A DNA stretch of 64,000 nucleotides from UWMA-0277 sp965183885 (GCA_965183885.1 OZ238992.1:806001-870000); one strand, 5' to 3'; shown: positions 43,597 through 53,744, counted from the first letter of the stretch. Numbers and translations are program-made. Notes: generated by a model from the sequence alone, not told the origin.

Positions 43597-44598
43597 ATGA
43601 TATTTGTTACAGGAGGAACAGGCCTTGTAGGCTCCCATGTTTTATTAAAATTAGCTCAGGAAGGTAAGAAGTTTAAGGCTCTAAAGAGAGCTTCATCATC
43701 GCTTAGTGTTTGTAAAGATGTGTTTTCTTATTATGATGCCAGACCTCTATTTGAAGCAATTCATTGGGTTGATGGCGACATTAATGATATCCCTGCTTTA
43801 ACCGAAGGAATGCAAGGTTGCGAAAATGTACTCCATTGTGCAGCTATAGTTTCTTTTCATCCTGGAGATGCCAACTTATTAAAAAAAGTAAATATTGAAG
43901 GAACTGAAAATATAGTAAATGTTGCATTAGCATTAGGAATAAAAAAGTTAGGATATGTAAGTTCTATTGCCACTTTAGGACGTAACTCAACAGAAGGAAT
44001 AGTAGATGAAGAATGCCATTTTAAACCTACAAAAATGGACAGCAACTATGCTTTAAGTAAATACTTTGCCGAACAAGAAGTATGGCGCGGTAGCCAAGAA
44101 GGTTTGGAGGTTGTAATTATTAACCCTTCTGTAATTTTAGGACCTGGAGATTGGACTAAAGGAAGCTCACAAATATTTCAGAAAATTTATGATGGTTTAA
44201 AATTTTATACGCCAGGCGGAACAGGTTATGTTGATGTAGTTGATGTAGCAAATTCCTTAGTTACCCTTCTTTTTTCCGACATAAAAAATGAACGCTTTAT
44301 AGTTAATGGTGCTAACCTAAAATTTCGTGATGCATTTAACAGCATTGCTGATGGCTTTGACAAACCACATGCTACAATAAAAGTAACGCCATTATTAAAA
44401 GAAATTGCTTGGAGGCTAGAAGCTTTACGCTCATTTATAACAGGTAAAAAACCTTTAATTACTAAAGAGACTGCTCAAAGTGCTATGAATACTAGTACAT
44501 ATACCACTAAAAAAATTGAATCCCTTTTAGGTTATAAGTTTATACCAATACCACAAACAATAACAAGATATTGTAACTGGTTCTTGACAAAAAGGTAA
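43597..44598 (+). CDS. NAD-dependent epimerase/dehydratase family protein
   Basis: This 333-residue extended SDR has GGTGLVG (6-12) for the cofactor and the catalytic pair Y151/K155 in NYALSKYFAEQ. It is close to dihydroflavonol-reductase-like proteins of bacteria; the substrate is unknown. The start at 43597 (MIFVTGGTG) is preferred to the ATG 15 bases earlier because the -7 element lies between them. It is divergent from tyrS, with 88 bp between the two start codons. Confidence 0.88.
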   Translation: MIFVTGGTGLVGSHVLLKLAQEGKKFKALKRASSSLSVCKDVFSYYDARPLFEAIHWVDGDINDIPALTEGMQGCENVLHCAAIVSFHPGDANLLKKVNIEGTENIVNVALALGIKKLGYVSSIATLGRNSTEGIVDEECHFKPTKMDSNYALSKYFAEQEVWRGSQEGLEVVIINPSVILGPGDWTKGSSQIFQKIYDGLKFYTPGGTGYVDVVDVANSLVTLLFSDIKNERFIVNGANLKFRDAFNSIADGFDKPHATIKVTPLLKEIAWRLEALRSFITGKKPLITKETAQSAMNTSTYTTKKIESLLGYKFIPIPQTITRYCNWFLTKR

Positions 44599-44658
44599 CC
44601 CTCCTTTTTACTTAAAGTAACTTATTAGATTCAGGGTCAGCTACTATCAATAAAGTTG

Positions 44659-44666
44659 TACTTTTG
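44659..44666 (+). promoter_or_regulatory. -7 promoter element of the DUF4175-ybeY-mnmG unit
   Basis: TACTTTTG matches TAnnTTTG, 5 nt before the ATG at 44672, again nearly leaderless. Confidence 0.65.
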
Positions 44667-44671
44667 CATTT

Positions 44672-47600
44672 ATGCAAAATTCTAGCACATCTCAACTTTA
44701 TGACAAACTAAACCAGTTTATCAAAAAGTACTATGCTAACCAGTTAATTAAGGGTGGTATATATAGTTTTGCAGTACTTTTTATCTTCTTTATTATCTTT
44801 TCTGTTTTTGAGTATTTTTCCAGGCTAAATGTAGGTGGGCGTACCTTTATGTTTTGGCTATACCTTAGTATCAATGCTATTATTGCTGCTAAATATCTTA
44901 TTACTCCCCTACTAAAGCTACTGCAAATAAGAAAAGGAATTAGCTATAAACAAGCTGCTAATATTATTGGAACACATTTTAGTTCTGTTGATGATAAACT
45001 CCTCAACATTCTAGAGCTAGAAGAAATGAGTGAAAAGCAAAACACCTTAATTAATGCAAGTATTAATCAAAAAATAGATGCACTAGGAACTATTAAGTTT
45101 AGTAATGCTATTAACTTTAATGAAAATAAAAAGCACATAAAATGGGTCCTAATCCCTATTGCTATAATCTTACTTTTTATCCTAACAGGGAAACAATACA
45201 TATTAACTGAAAGTTCAGCAAGGATAATGCAACACAATACCTTTTTTGAGCCTAAAGCCCCTTTTAACTACCATGTTAATACTGAACTAGAAGTTATACA
45301 ATTTAACGATTACACCCTTAATATCAGCCTTAGTGGAAATGAAATACCTACTGAAGTATTTATTGAGATTAATAACAATTCATTTCGTCTAAAAAAGATA
45401 AATGATCTTGCTTTTGAATATGAATTTAAGGCTGTTAATAATAACATTTCATTTAATCTAAAAGCAGGAGGCTATAAAAGCGAACCTTACCTTTTAAAGG
45501 CCCTACCGCAACCAAAAGTAGTAAATTTTAACTGCACCATTAACTACCCTAATTACACTAAAATAAAAGATGAGACTCTTAATAATAGTGGAGACTTAAT
45601 TGTTCCTCAAGGGTCAAAAGTAAATTGGGTTATTAGTTTAAAAAACACACAAATAGCTACACTAAAATTTAATGATGAAAGTTATAGTGAGCCTACTAAA
45701 GAGAATATCTCATTCAGCAAACAATTCTTTAAAAATACACCTTATCACATTATTATTCAAAATGAATACGCACTAAGTGACACCCTCTCTTTTTTCATTA
45801 AAGTTATTCCTGATAATTTTCCTACTATTATCTTAAATCAAGAATATGACACTAGCAATACTCAATTCCTTTTTAATGGAGAAATAGAAGATGATTATGC
45901 TTTAAAACGACTTACTTTTAACTATCAAAATAACAACCAAGATAATAATGAGTTAATTAGTGAAGAAATTAAAATAAAGGAATACACTAAAGAATTTTTC
46001 TTCTACACTATAGACTTTAGTACTGTAAACACACAACCAGGTGATGCTATTGATTATTATTTTGAGGTATGGGACAATGATGCTATAAATGGATCAAAAA
46101 GCACAAAAAGCAAGGTTTTTACTTATAAAGAAGCTACAAAAGAAGAATTAATTGATAAAAAAGACGCAGAAAATGACAAAACAAAAAGCGGAATAAATAA
46201 ATCAATTAGCCTTGCTAATGCATTAAAGAAAGATATTGAAGAACTCAATAAATCAATTCTTGAAAAAGAAAAAATTGGCTGGGAAGAAAAAGAAAAAGCA
46301 AAAGAAATTCTAAAAAAACAGAAAGAATTACAGCAGCAAATTAAAGCCACCCAAAAAAGAAATAGTGACAACCTAAAAAACCAAGAAAAATTAAATTCCT
46401 CAATATTGGAAAAACAAAAGCAATTAGAGGATTTAATGAATAAGGTATTGGATGAGGAAACCAAAAAACTCCTAAAAGAAATGGAGAAAATGATGGACAA
46501 GGTTGATAAAGAAAAATTAAAAGAGCTTTTAGACAAACTAGATGATGAGAACTCTGACCTAGAAAAAGAATTAGACCGTGAGTTAGAACTATTTAAACAA
46601 TTAGAATTTGAACAAAAAACTGATGAAATTCTTGAGAAGATAGCTGAACTAAAAAAAGAACAAGAAGCCCTAAAAGACGCTACTAAAGAAGGTGAAAAAA
46701 CAAAAGAAGAACTTAGTAAGCAACAAGAAAAATTACAAGAAAAAGCAAAGGACCTGCAAAAAGATTTAAATGATCTGAAACAAAAAAATAAAGAATTAGA
46801 ACAAAAAAATAAAATGCCTGATACTAAATCAGGTGAAGAAAACTTAAAACAGAAAATGCAGGAAAGTAAAGATGCATTAGAAAAAGGAAAACAAAAGAAA
46901 GCAGCAAAAGCACAGGAAGAAGCCATTGAAGAACTGGAAAACATAGAGCAAGAACTACAAAAAATGCAAGAAGAAAGTAGTGAAAGTCAACCAGAAGAAG
47001 ATATGGAAGCATTAAGACAAATATTAGAAAACTTAGTACAACTATCCTTTGACCAAGAATCCTTATTGCAACAAACTAGGAGAACACCAAAAAATAGTTC
47101 TGAATTTGTAAAAATTGTACAACAGCAAAATAAATTAGCTGACGATAGTAAGATTATTGAAGACTCTTTATTTGCCTTAAGTAAGAGAGTCGTACAACTT
47201 CAATCAACTATCAATAAAGAGATTGCTAGTATAAACAGTAATATGCATAAAGCTACTGAAGAGCTTGAGCAAAGAGAAATTGGAAAAGCAAATGAGCGAC
47301 AACAATTTGTAATGACAGCTACTAATAATTTAGCCTTACTCCTTTCAGAGATACTAGAACAAATGCAAAAAGATTTAGCAAATCAGACCCCAGGAAAGAA
47401 GCAATGTAACAAACCAAAAAATTGTAAAAAGCCATCAATGTCTCAATTAAAAAAAGCTCAGAAGAAGCTTAACAAGGAGATGAAAAAAGGAAAGAAGAAA
47501 GGAAAAAAGGGAGAAAATAAAAAAAAGAAAGGAGAGGAAAAAGGTGACGCTAAAGGACTAATGCAACTTGCAAAGCAACAAGAAAGCATTAGAAGACAGC

Positions 47601-47974
47601 TTATGGAATTAAAAAATGAGATGGGTGAAAATGGCAACAAAGGAAAACTTGATAAACTCCTAGATGATATGGAGAAGAATGAAACTGACATTATTAATAA
47701 TAGAATTACTCAAGAAACTATAAACAGACAAGAAGATATCTTAAGTAAACTCCTAGAAGCTGAACAGGCACAAAGAGAACAAGATGAGGATAATAAGCGA
47801 AAATCAACGGAGTGGTTATATAAAACAGATGATAATAATAAACAGTTTATAGAATATCAAAAGCAAAAAATGCAGCAAGAAGAGCTACTAAAAACTACAC
47901 CTATACAGCTAAAACCATACTATAAAAAGAAAGTAAATACCTACTTCAACAGTATAATTAAAGAGGAAAAATGA
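44672..47974 (+). CDS. DUF4175 family membrane protein with long coiled coil
   Basis: An 1100-residue Bacteroidota protein. Two transmembrane spans (about 28-48 and 58-80) are followed by a third near 157-172, a beta-rich region to about residue 480, and then a very long Lys/Glu/Gln-rich coiled coil (about 490-1080). A cysteine-containing KKQCNKPKNCKKP segment and a basic GKKKGKKGENKKKKG run lie near residues 908-955. The family function is unknown; membrane anchoring and the coiled coil suggest a structural or scaffolding role at the envelope. The last codons overlap ybeY by 4 bp. The composition produces long antisense frames that are not genes. Confidence 0.82.
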   Translation: MQNSSTSQLYDKLNQFIKKYYANQLIKGGIYSFAVLFIFFIIFSVFEYFSRLNVGGRTFMFWLYLSINAIIAAKYLITPLLKLLQIRKGISYKQAANIIGTHFSSVDDKLLNILELEEMSEKQNTLINASINQKIDALGTIKFSNAINFNENKKHIKWVLIPIAIILLFILTGKQYILTESSARIMQHNTFFEPKAPFNYHVNTELEVIQFNDYTLNISLSGNEIPTEVFIEINNNSFRLKKINDLAFEYEFKAVNNNISFNLKAGGYKSEPYLLKALPQPKVVNFNCTINYPNYTKIKDETLNNSGDLIVPQGSKVNWVISLKNTQIATLKFNDESYSEPTKENISFSKQFFKNTPYHIIIQNEYALSDTLSFFIKVIPDNFPTIILNQEYDTSNTQFLFNGEIEDDYALKRLTFNYQNNNQDNNELISEEIKIKEYTKEFFFYTIDFSTVNTQPGDAIDYYFEVWDNDAINGSKSTKSKVFTYKEATKEELIDKKDAENDKTKSGINKSISLANALKKDIEELNKSILEKEKIGWEEKEKAKEILKKQKELQQQIKATQKRNSDNLKNQEKLNSSILEKQKQLEDLMNKVLDEETKKLLKEMEKMMDKVDKEKLKELLDKLDDENSDLEKELDRELELFKQLEFEQKTDEILEKIAELKKEQEALKDATKEGEKTKEELSKQQEKLQEKAKDLQKDLNDLKQKNKELEQKNKMPDTKSGEENLKQKMQESKDALEKGKQKKAAKAQEEAIEELENIEQELQKMQEESSESQPEEDMEALRQILENLVQLSFDQESLLQQTRRTPKNSSEFVKIVQQQNKLADDSKIIEDSLFALSKRVVQLQSTINKEIASINSNMHKATEELEQREIGKANERQQFVMTATNNLALLLSEILEQMQKDLANQTPGKKQCNKPKNCKKPSMSQLKKAQKKLNKEMKKGKKKGKKGENKKKKGEEKGDAKGLMQLAKQQESIRRQLMELKNEMGENGNKGKLDKLLDDMEKNETDIINNRITQETINRQEDILSKLLEAEQAQREQDEDNKRKSTEWLYKTDDNNKQFIEYQKQKMQQEELLKTTPIQLKPYYKKKVNTYFNSIIKEEK

Positions 47975-48381
47975 TTGATTATCAATATATAAATAACGCT
48001 GAATTAACAAATACAGCAACAATAAGTAACTGGCTTATAAATGTAATTAAAGAAGAACATAAAGCTGAGGGGGAGCTTGTATTTGTTTTCTGTAATGATG
48101 ACTACTTACTTGAGAAGAATATTCAATTTTTAAATCACAACACCTTAACGGACGTTATTACTTTTGATTATTGTGAAAATAACATAATAAATGGAGACAT
48201 TCTTATAAGTACAGAGCGTGTACAAGAGAATGCTAAAACCTTTAATGTAGATTATTTAACCGAATTATATAGAGTGATGGTACACGGTTTACTACATTTG
48301 CTTGGCTATAAAGACAAAACAGAAAATGACGCAGAAATAATGCGTAAAAAAGAAGATTATTATTTAAACAAACTAACATAG
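47971..48381 (+). CDS. ybeY: rRNA maturation endonuclease YbeY
   Basis: This single-strand RNase acts in 16S rRNA 3' maturation and ribosome quality control. The zinc motif reads H105-GLL-H109-LLGY-K114-D115, so the third histidine of the canonical HGxLHLxGYDH is replaced by Asp115. I recall this GYKD variant as usual in Bacteroidota. The 136-residue length is normal. It overlaps the DUF4175 gene by 4 bp, and mnmG follows after 47 bp. Confidence 0.93.
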   Translation: MIDYQYINNAELTNTATISNWLINVIKEEHKAEGELVFVFCNDDYLLEKNIQFLNHNTLTDVITFDYCENNIINGDILISTERVQENAKTFNVDYLTELYRVMVHGLLHLLGYKDKTENDAEIMRKKEDYYLNKLT

Positions 48382-48428
48382 TAGATTAACAATCAGATAG
48401 TTAAAAAGATTGTTCCTTGTGAAACATT

Positions 48429-50300
48429 ATGAAATTAGACGAAAAATATGATGTAATAGTAGTTGGAGGAGGGCATGCTGGCTGTGAAGCTGCTCATGCT
48501 GCTGCTACACTAGGGTCAAAAGTATTGCTTGTAACCCAAAATTTAGAAACTCTAGCTCGTATGTCCTGTAACCCTGCGATGGGTGGTATTGCAAAAGGGC
48601 AAATTATTAGAGAAATTGATGCCTTAGGAGGGATGTCAGGGCTTATTACAGATGCTTCCTCTATACAGTTTAGGATGCTAAATAAAAGCAAAGGGCCTGC
48701 CATGTGGAGTCCAAGAGCTCAATGTGATAGAAAAGTATTTGAAAAAGAATGGCGTAAAACCCTAGAGCAGAATGAGAATATTGATTTTTGGCAAGATACT
48801 GTTGAGAGCCTTGTGATAGAAGACAAAACTGTACAAGGAGTAATTACCAAAATGGGAGTTGAAATAAGCGGTAAAAGCGTAGTACTCTGTAATGGAACAT
48901 TCTTAAACGGGCTGATACATCTTGGCAAGAAGAACTATAAAGGAGGACGCTCAGGTGAACCAGCAGCAGAAGGCATAACAAAGCAACTTATTAACCTTGG
49001 CTTTACCCATGGGAGAATGAAGACAGGAACTCCTCCACGACTTGATGGAAGAACAATTGATTACTCAGTCACTGAGGAGCAAGCAGGAGATATAGACACT
49101 GTTAGCTTCTCTTACATGAGTAAAAACAAGTTAAAAGAGCAACACTCTTGCTTTATTACTTACACTTCCCCTGAAGTACATGCCATACTAAAAGAAGGGT
49201 TTGAAGACTCCCCTATGTTCTCTGGAAGAATAAAAGGATTAGGACCAAGATACTGCCCATCAATAGAGGATAAAATTGAACGCTTCTCAAGCAAGGAGAG
49301 GCATCAGTTATTTATTGAACCAGAAGGAAGTGATACAGTAGAAATCTATTTAAATGGATTCTCAACTTCTCTACCTGAAGCCGTACAATTAAAAGCATTA
49401 AGAAAAATTAAGGGCTTAGAAAAAGTAAAAATGTTTAGAGCAGGGTATGCAATTGAATATGACTATTTCCCTCCTACACAGTTAAAACATACCTTAGAAA
49501 CCAAATTAATAAACAACCTCTTTTTTAGTGGGCAAATAAATGGGACAACTGGCTATGAAGAAGCTGCAGCACAAGGGTTAATGGCTGGAATAAATGCACA
49601 CCAAAACATAAATAATAAAGACCCTTTTATGCTTGGAAGATCTGATGCTTATACAGGCGTATTAATTGATGACCTGATAACAAAAGGAACAGAAGAACCT
49701 TACAGAATGTTTACATCAAGAGCTGAATACAGGCTTTTATTAAGACAAGACAATGCTGATATTCGCCTAACAGAAAAAGGATACAACTTAGGATTAGCAT
49801 CTAAAGAAAGACTAGAGCAACTACAGCAAAAACAAAAAGAAACAAATGCTTTAATTAAGTTTATGGGAAAACAAAGTCTTGAACCTTTAGTAATAAATCC
49901 TATTTTAGAAGCAAAAGGAAGCTCACAATTAAAACAGAAAGTAAAGATTAAATCAGTGCTTTCCAGACCACATATTACAACCGAAGACCTAAGAGCTTGC
50001 ACAGAACTAGAAAGCTACCTTTCAACAAATAAGCTCAGCACAGAAGCTATTGAGCAAGCTGAAATAGAAATTAAATATGGAGGATATTTAAACAAAGAGA
50101 AAGAGTCTGCCGAAAAACTAAGCAAGCTAGAAAGCATTATAATACCTGAGGATTTTGAGTACAATAAACTACACTCTATTTCATCAGAAGGAAAAGAAAA
50201 ACTAAATACAATACAACCAAGAACAATAGGACAAGCCTCCAGAATTAGCGGCGTTTCTCCATCAGATATAAATGTTCTTTTAATTTACATGGGAAGATGA
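48429..50300 (+). CDS. mnmG: tRNA uridine-5-carboxymethylaminomethyl modification enzyme MnmG
   Basis: MnmG with MnmE modifies the wobble uridine of several tRNAs. The FAD motif is GGGHAGCEAA (13-22), and the family signatures CNPAMGGIAKGQIIREIDALGG and GYEEAAAQGLMAGINA are present. At 623 residues it is full length. It overlaps the methyltransferase gene by 4 bp. MnmE is not in this window. Confidence 0.97.
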   Translation: MKLDEKYDVIVVGGGHAGCEAAHAAATLGSKVLLVTQNLETLARMSCNPAMGGIAKGQIIREIDALGGMSGLITDASSIQFRMLNKSKGPAMWSPRAQCDRKVFEKEWRKTLEQNENIDFWQDTVESLVIEDKTVQGVITKMGVEISGKSVVLCNGTFLNGLIHLGKKNYKGGRSGEPAAEGITKQLINLGFTHGRMKTGTPPRLDGRTIDYSVTEEQAGDIDTVSFSYMSKNKLKEQHSCFITYTSPEVHAILKEGFEDSPMFSGRIKGLGPRYCPSIEDKIERFSSKERHQLFIEPEGSDTVEIYLNGFSTSLPEAVQLKALRKIKGLEKVKMFRAGYAIEYDYFPPTQLKHTLETKLINNLFFSGQINGTTGYEEAAAQGLMAGINAHQNINNKDPFMLGRSDAYTGVLIDDLITKGTEEPYRMFTSRAEYRLLLRQDNADIRLTEKGYNLGLASKERLEQLQQKQKETNALIKFMGKQSLEPLVINPILEAKGSSQLKQKVKIKSVLSRPHITTEDLRACTELESYLSTNKLSTEAIEQAEIEIKYGGYLNKEKESAEKLSKLESIIIPEDFEYNKLHSISSEGKEKLNTIQPRTIGQASRISGVSPSDINVLLIYMGR

Positions 50301-51184
50301 TATTACTAGATAAATGCCCTGCATGCAAAGGGAATAAAATCAACAAAAAATTAGACTGCATAGACCACTCAACAAGCAAAGAAACATTTACAATTGTTTC
50401 ATGTGAAACATGTGACTTTACCTTTACAAACCCAAGACCTAAAGATGAAAACTTAGGAGAGTACTACAAGTCTGATATGTATATTTCTCACACAAACAAT
50501 AAAAAAGGATTGTTTAATTGGCTATACCAAACTATAAGAAATTACGCAATAGGAAGCAAACTAAACCTGCTAAAATCTGTCTCAAGAAAAGGAAAACACT
50601 TGGACATAGGATGCGGAACAGGAGAGTTTTTAAATGCCTGTAAAAATGCTGGATACAACACAAAAGGGATTGAACCATCAGAATTAGCAAGAACTCAAGC
50701 AATAAAAAACTATAGTCTTGATGTTAGTGAGAATACAGACCTTAGCCAATTTGAGAACAATCTTTTTGACAGCATAAGCATGTGGCATGTACTTGAACAT
50801 ATCCCAAATCTAAACGAAACCCTAAAGCATTTAAGCAGAATATTAAAAGTAAATGGAAAAATAATAATCGCTGTTCCTAACCACAAAAGCTGGGATGCAA
50901 AACACTACAAGGGCTATTGGGCGGCTTGGGACGTTCCTATACATATATGGCACTTCTCACTACCTACAATTACAAACCTATTAAATAAACACAACCTAAA
51001 ATTAGAAAGAACTAAACCTATGGTTTTTGATTCTTTTTACGTTTCTCTTTTAAGTGAAGAATTTAAAACTGGAAAAAAAGATTTTATAAAAGGATTTCTA
51101 ATTGGCTTTATTTCTAATGTCTCAGGAATTTTTACAAAAAATGGACACTCTAGCACAATCTATATCTTTAAAAACAAAAAATAA
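50297..51184 (+). CDS. Class I SAM-dependent methyltransferase with N-terminal zinc ribbon
   Basis: This 295-residue protein starts with a four-cysteine zinc-ribbon-like segment (CPACKG at 8-13 and CETCDF at 35-40). The SAM-binding motif HLDIGCGTGEF lies near residue 100, with GIEPSE as motif II and MWHVLEHIPN following. Such zinc-ribbon methyltransferases often act in sugar or glycan modification. The substrate is unknown. It overlaps mnmG by 4 bp. Confidence 0.85.
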   Translation: MILLDKCPACKGNKINKKLDCIDHSTSKETFTIVSCETCDFTFTNPRPKDENLGEYYKSDMYISHTNNKKGLFNWLYQTIRNYAIGSKLNLLKSVSRKGKHLDIGCGTGEFLNACKNAGYNTKGIEPSELARTQAIKNYSLDVSENTDLSQFENNLFDSISMWHVLEHIPNLNETLKHLSRILKVNGKIIIAVPNHKSWDAKHYKGYWAAWDVPIHIWHFSLPTITNLLNKHNLKLERTKPMVFDSFYVSLLSEEFKTGKKDFIKGFLIGFISNVSGIFTKNGHSSTIYIFKNKK

Positions 51185-51316
51185 GGATTTTAAGGCCTTT
51201 TAAGCGCATTTAAACACTCTTTAAAGACTTAAGTTAAAAAATCAGAGATACTTGACTACACAAGACATATTGCAAGTATTTGATAATCAAAGTATTAGTA
51301 ATTATTTGGGTGAAAG
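51185..51316. other. Gap between the methyltransferase gene and tRNA-Arg
   Basis: There is no open frame. It contains TTTTAAGGCCTTTTAA with a palindromic AAGGCCTT core and other AT-rich stretches. I see no clear terminator. Confidence 0.3.
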
Positions 51317-51390
51317 TGACCTAGGAGGGATTCGAACCCCCAACCGTCAGAGCCGAAATCTGATATTCTATCCAGTTGAACTACTAGGCC
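51317..51390 (-). tRNA. tRNA-Arg (anticodon UCG)
   Basis: The minus strand folds as a standard cloverleaf. The acceptor GGCCTAG pairs with CTAGGTC (one G-U), followed by discriminator A. The D stem is GTTC/GAAT, and the anticodon stem TCAGA/TCTGA has the loop TTTCGGC, with anticodon TCG complementary to 51354-51356. The T arm is GGGGG-TTCGAAT-CCCTC. CCA is not encoded. A UCG anticodon reads CGA and probably other CGN codons. Confidence 0.95.
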
Positions 51391-51488
51391 AAGTTTTTGG
51401 CAAAAATAAGATATAAATTAAAAGTTACAATTTTTTTAAGAATAAGTAGTTCTCTAAATTCTAATTATATAGTATTATTGTTACCATT

Positions 51489-53744
51489 ATGCGAAAATTA
51501 TTTTTACTCTTCTTCCCTATATTTATTCAAGCTCAAGATGTTCAGATTGGGCAATGGAAAAATTACCTTTCATACAACTCCGCAACCTATATTGAAACAA
51601 CAAACAATAAAATATACTGTGTTACTGATGGAGGGCTTTTTTATATTGACAGAAACAATTATACTCTTAATAGGCTATCCAAAATAAACGGACTTTCAGA
51701 TATCGGAGTTAAAATGATTGCTTATGACAACGAAAGCAATACACTAATCATTACCTATAGCAATACAAATATTGACTTAATTAAAGACAATAAAATAATT
51801 AATATCTCGGACATAAAGAGAAAAGCAATTACAGGAACCAAAAAGATAAATAATATTCACTTAAATGAAGGACTAGCTTATTTATCTTGCAGTTTTGGCT
51901 TAGTTGTTTTAGACCTAAATAAAGTTGAAATTAGAGATACTTATAAGATTGGAAACAATGGAGATTTTGTAGCCATAAACCAATGTGCTTTTAATGACAG
52001 TTCTATTTTTGCAGCTACTTCAGCAGGACTTTATTATGCCGACAAAAACTCTAATAGTCTTTTTGACTTTAATAGCTGGCAAGAAATGGGCTATGACTCT
52101 CTTAATATTACGAATGTTATTAATAGTAATACCCACTTAATTTACTCTTATAACAACGGCTTCTTTACAAAAGATCAAGCAGATAATATAGACAGCCATA
52201 CTCATGAAAACATTATCGATATCAACTACACAAATAGCCTATCTGTTATTACATCAGACACTATATATATATACTCATCTAACCTTTTAAGCTATCAAGA
52301 GATATATGATGAAAATATTAAAAATGCTTACTATGCTGTTGTTGACGACAAAAATCAGCTTTGGGTAGCAGATTATAATTCAGGGCTCTTAAAATATATT
52401 AATCACAAATATCAAGATGCATTTATCCCTGAAGGACCTGCTTCAAATAGCATTTATAGCCTTGAGCATGCTTCTAATAAATTATATCTATGCCATGGTG
52501 GTCAGGTTAACTTTGGAGCACTATGGAACAAGGATGGAGCTTCAATATTAAGCACTGATTATGATTGGAAAAATTATGATTATTATGAGCTTGGAAATGC
52601 CAGAGACATCTTAAATGTTGCTTCATACAAAGGAGATGAGTATTTTGCTTCTTTTTACAATGGCGTATCACATATGAGTAACGATGAGTTCCTAGTACGC
52701 TACAGCAATCATAATACAAATGGAGCGCTTGACACTATTTCCTACTGGGCAATCGATAAAAGAATGTCCATCTCAGACTTAACATTTGATAATAACGGTA
52801 ACCTATGGGGACTTACCTCAAGTGTAATACACCCTTTATTTGTTAAAACAAGAGAAGGAGAATGGCTATCCTTTACTATGAACCAAGATCCAAAAAGTTT
52901 ATTTTTTAGTGAACTTATTATTGACAAGAATAATCAGAAATGGGGTATTATGGGAAGAAATAGAGGTTTATTCGTTTATAATGACAATAATACTATCTTA
53001 AACCCTGCAGATGACCAATACAAGACACTAAGCACTGCTCTAGGAAATGGAAACCTCCCCTCTTTAGAAATATATTCTATTGCTGAAGATTTAGATGGAG
53101 AAATATGGGTTGGGACAGATAAAGGAATTACAGTATTCTACAATCCTTCATCAGTATTTTCAGGATTTAATTTTGATGCACAACAGATTCTTATTCAAGA
53201 AGGGGATTATGGCCAATACCTTTTTAGTGAAGAGCGTGTTAAATGCATTACAATTGATGGAGCAAATAGAAAATGGGTAGGAACAGAAAAGTCAGGAGTA
53301 TTTTTATTATCAGAAGATGGAAAAGAAGAGATTCTACATTTTACAACTGATAATAGCCCTCTATTTTCAAATAATATAATTGATATAACTATAAATCCAT
53401 TAAACGGAGAAGTATTTATTGGTACTGAAGAAGGATTGCTATCCTACCGTTCTGATGCAACCAAAGGATTAAAAACCCAAGCAGAAACTCAAGTATTCCC
53501 AAACCCTGTTAGAGAAAACTACAATGGCCCTATAGCAATAAATGGACTTGTAAATGATGCAAATATAAAAATAACTGATATTGATGGAAACCTAGTATTT
53601 GAAACCTTTGCTAATGGAGGGCAAGCAATTTGGGATGGAAAGAATAGAAATGGCGAAAGAGCTTCTAGCGGAGTCTATTTAGTATTTAGTGTTGATGCTG
53701 ACGGAATAGAAAAAGCAGTAAGTAAAATTCTTTTTATTCACTAA
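51489..53744 (+). CDS. porZ: Type IX secretion system protein PorZ
   Basis: A 751-residue exported protein with a signal peptide ending near IFIQAQ (16). The start of the mature chain, VQIGQWKNYLSYNSATYIE, and repeated beta-propeller strands (GLFYIDRNN, GEIWVGTDKGIT, RKWVGTEKSGVF) match PorZ, which helps anchor T9SS cargo to anionic lipopolysaccharide at the cell surface in Porphyromonas. The C-terminus (NGERASSGVYLVFSVDADG...SKILFIH) is a T9SS-type sorting domain. It sits directly before recO, with a 1-bp overlap, an arrangement I recall in flavobacteria. Confidence 0.85.
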   Translation: MRKLFLLFFPIFIQAQDVQIGQWKNYLSYNSATYIETTNNKIYCVTDGGLFYIDRNNYTLNRLSKINGLSDIGVKMIAYDNESNTLIITYSNTNIDLIKDNKIINISDIKRKAITGTKKINNIHLNEGLAYLSCSFGLVVLDLNKVEIRDTYKIGNNGDFVAINQCAFNDSSIFAATSAGLYYADKNSNSLFDFNSWQEMGYDSLNITNVINSNTHLIYSYNNGFFTKDQADNIDSHTHENIIDINYTNSLSVITSDTIYIYSSNLLSYQEIYDENIKNAYYAVVDDKNQLWVADYNSGLLKYINHKYQDAFIPEGPASNSIYSLEHASNKLYLCHGGQVNFGALWNKDGASILSTDYDWKNYDYYELGNARDILNVASYKGDEYFASFYNGVSHMSNDEFLVRYSNHNTNGALDTISYWAIDKRMSISDLTFDNNGNLWGLTSSVIHPLFVKTREGEWLSFTMNQDPKSLFFSELIIDKNNQKWGIMGRNRGLFVYNDNNTILNPADDQYKTLSTALGNGNLPSLEIYSIAEDLDGEIWVGTDKGITVFYNPSSVFSGFNFDAQQILIQEGDYGQYLFSEERVKCITIDGANRKWVGTEKSGVFLLSEDGKEEILHFTTDNSPLFSNNIIDITINPLNGEVFIGTEEGLLSYRSDATKGLKTQAETQVFPNPVRENYNGPIAINGLVNDANIKITDIDGNLVFETFANGGQAIWDGKNRNGERASSGVYLVFSVDADGIEKAVSKILFIH

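Noticed and set aside
46123..46944. A 273-codon frame antisense to the DUF4175 gene, rich in Ser, Phe and Cys
   Set aside because: It is a shadow of the Lys/Glu-rich coiled coil on the other strand (AAA/GAA codons give TTT/TTC). The composition is not protein-like, and there is no promoter or start context.
47458..47691. A further antisense Ser/Phe-rich frame in the same gene
   Set aside because: Same compositional cause as above.
51397..51687. A plus-strand frame overlapping tRNA-Arg's upstream side and the start of porZ
   Set aside because: It overlaps porZ in another frame, lacks a family pattern, and starts beside the tRNA. PorZ with its signal peptide explains the region.
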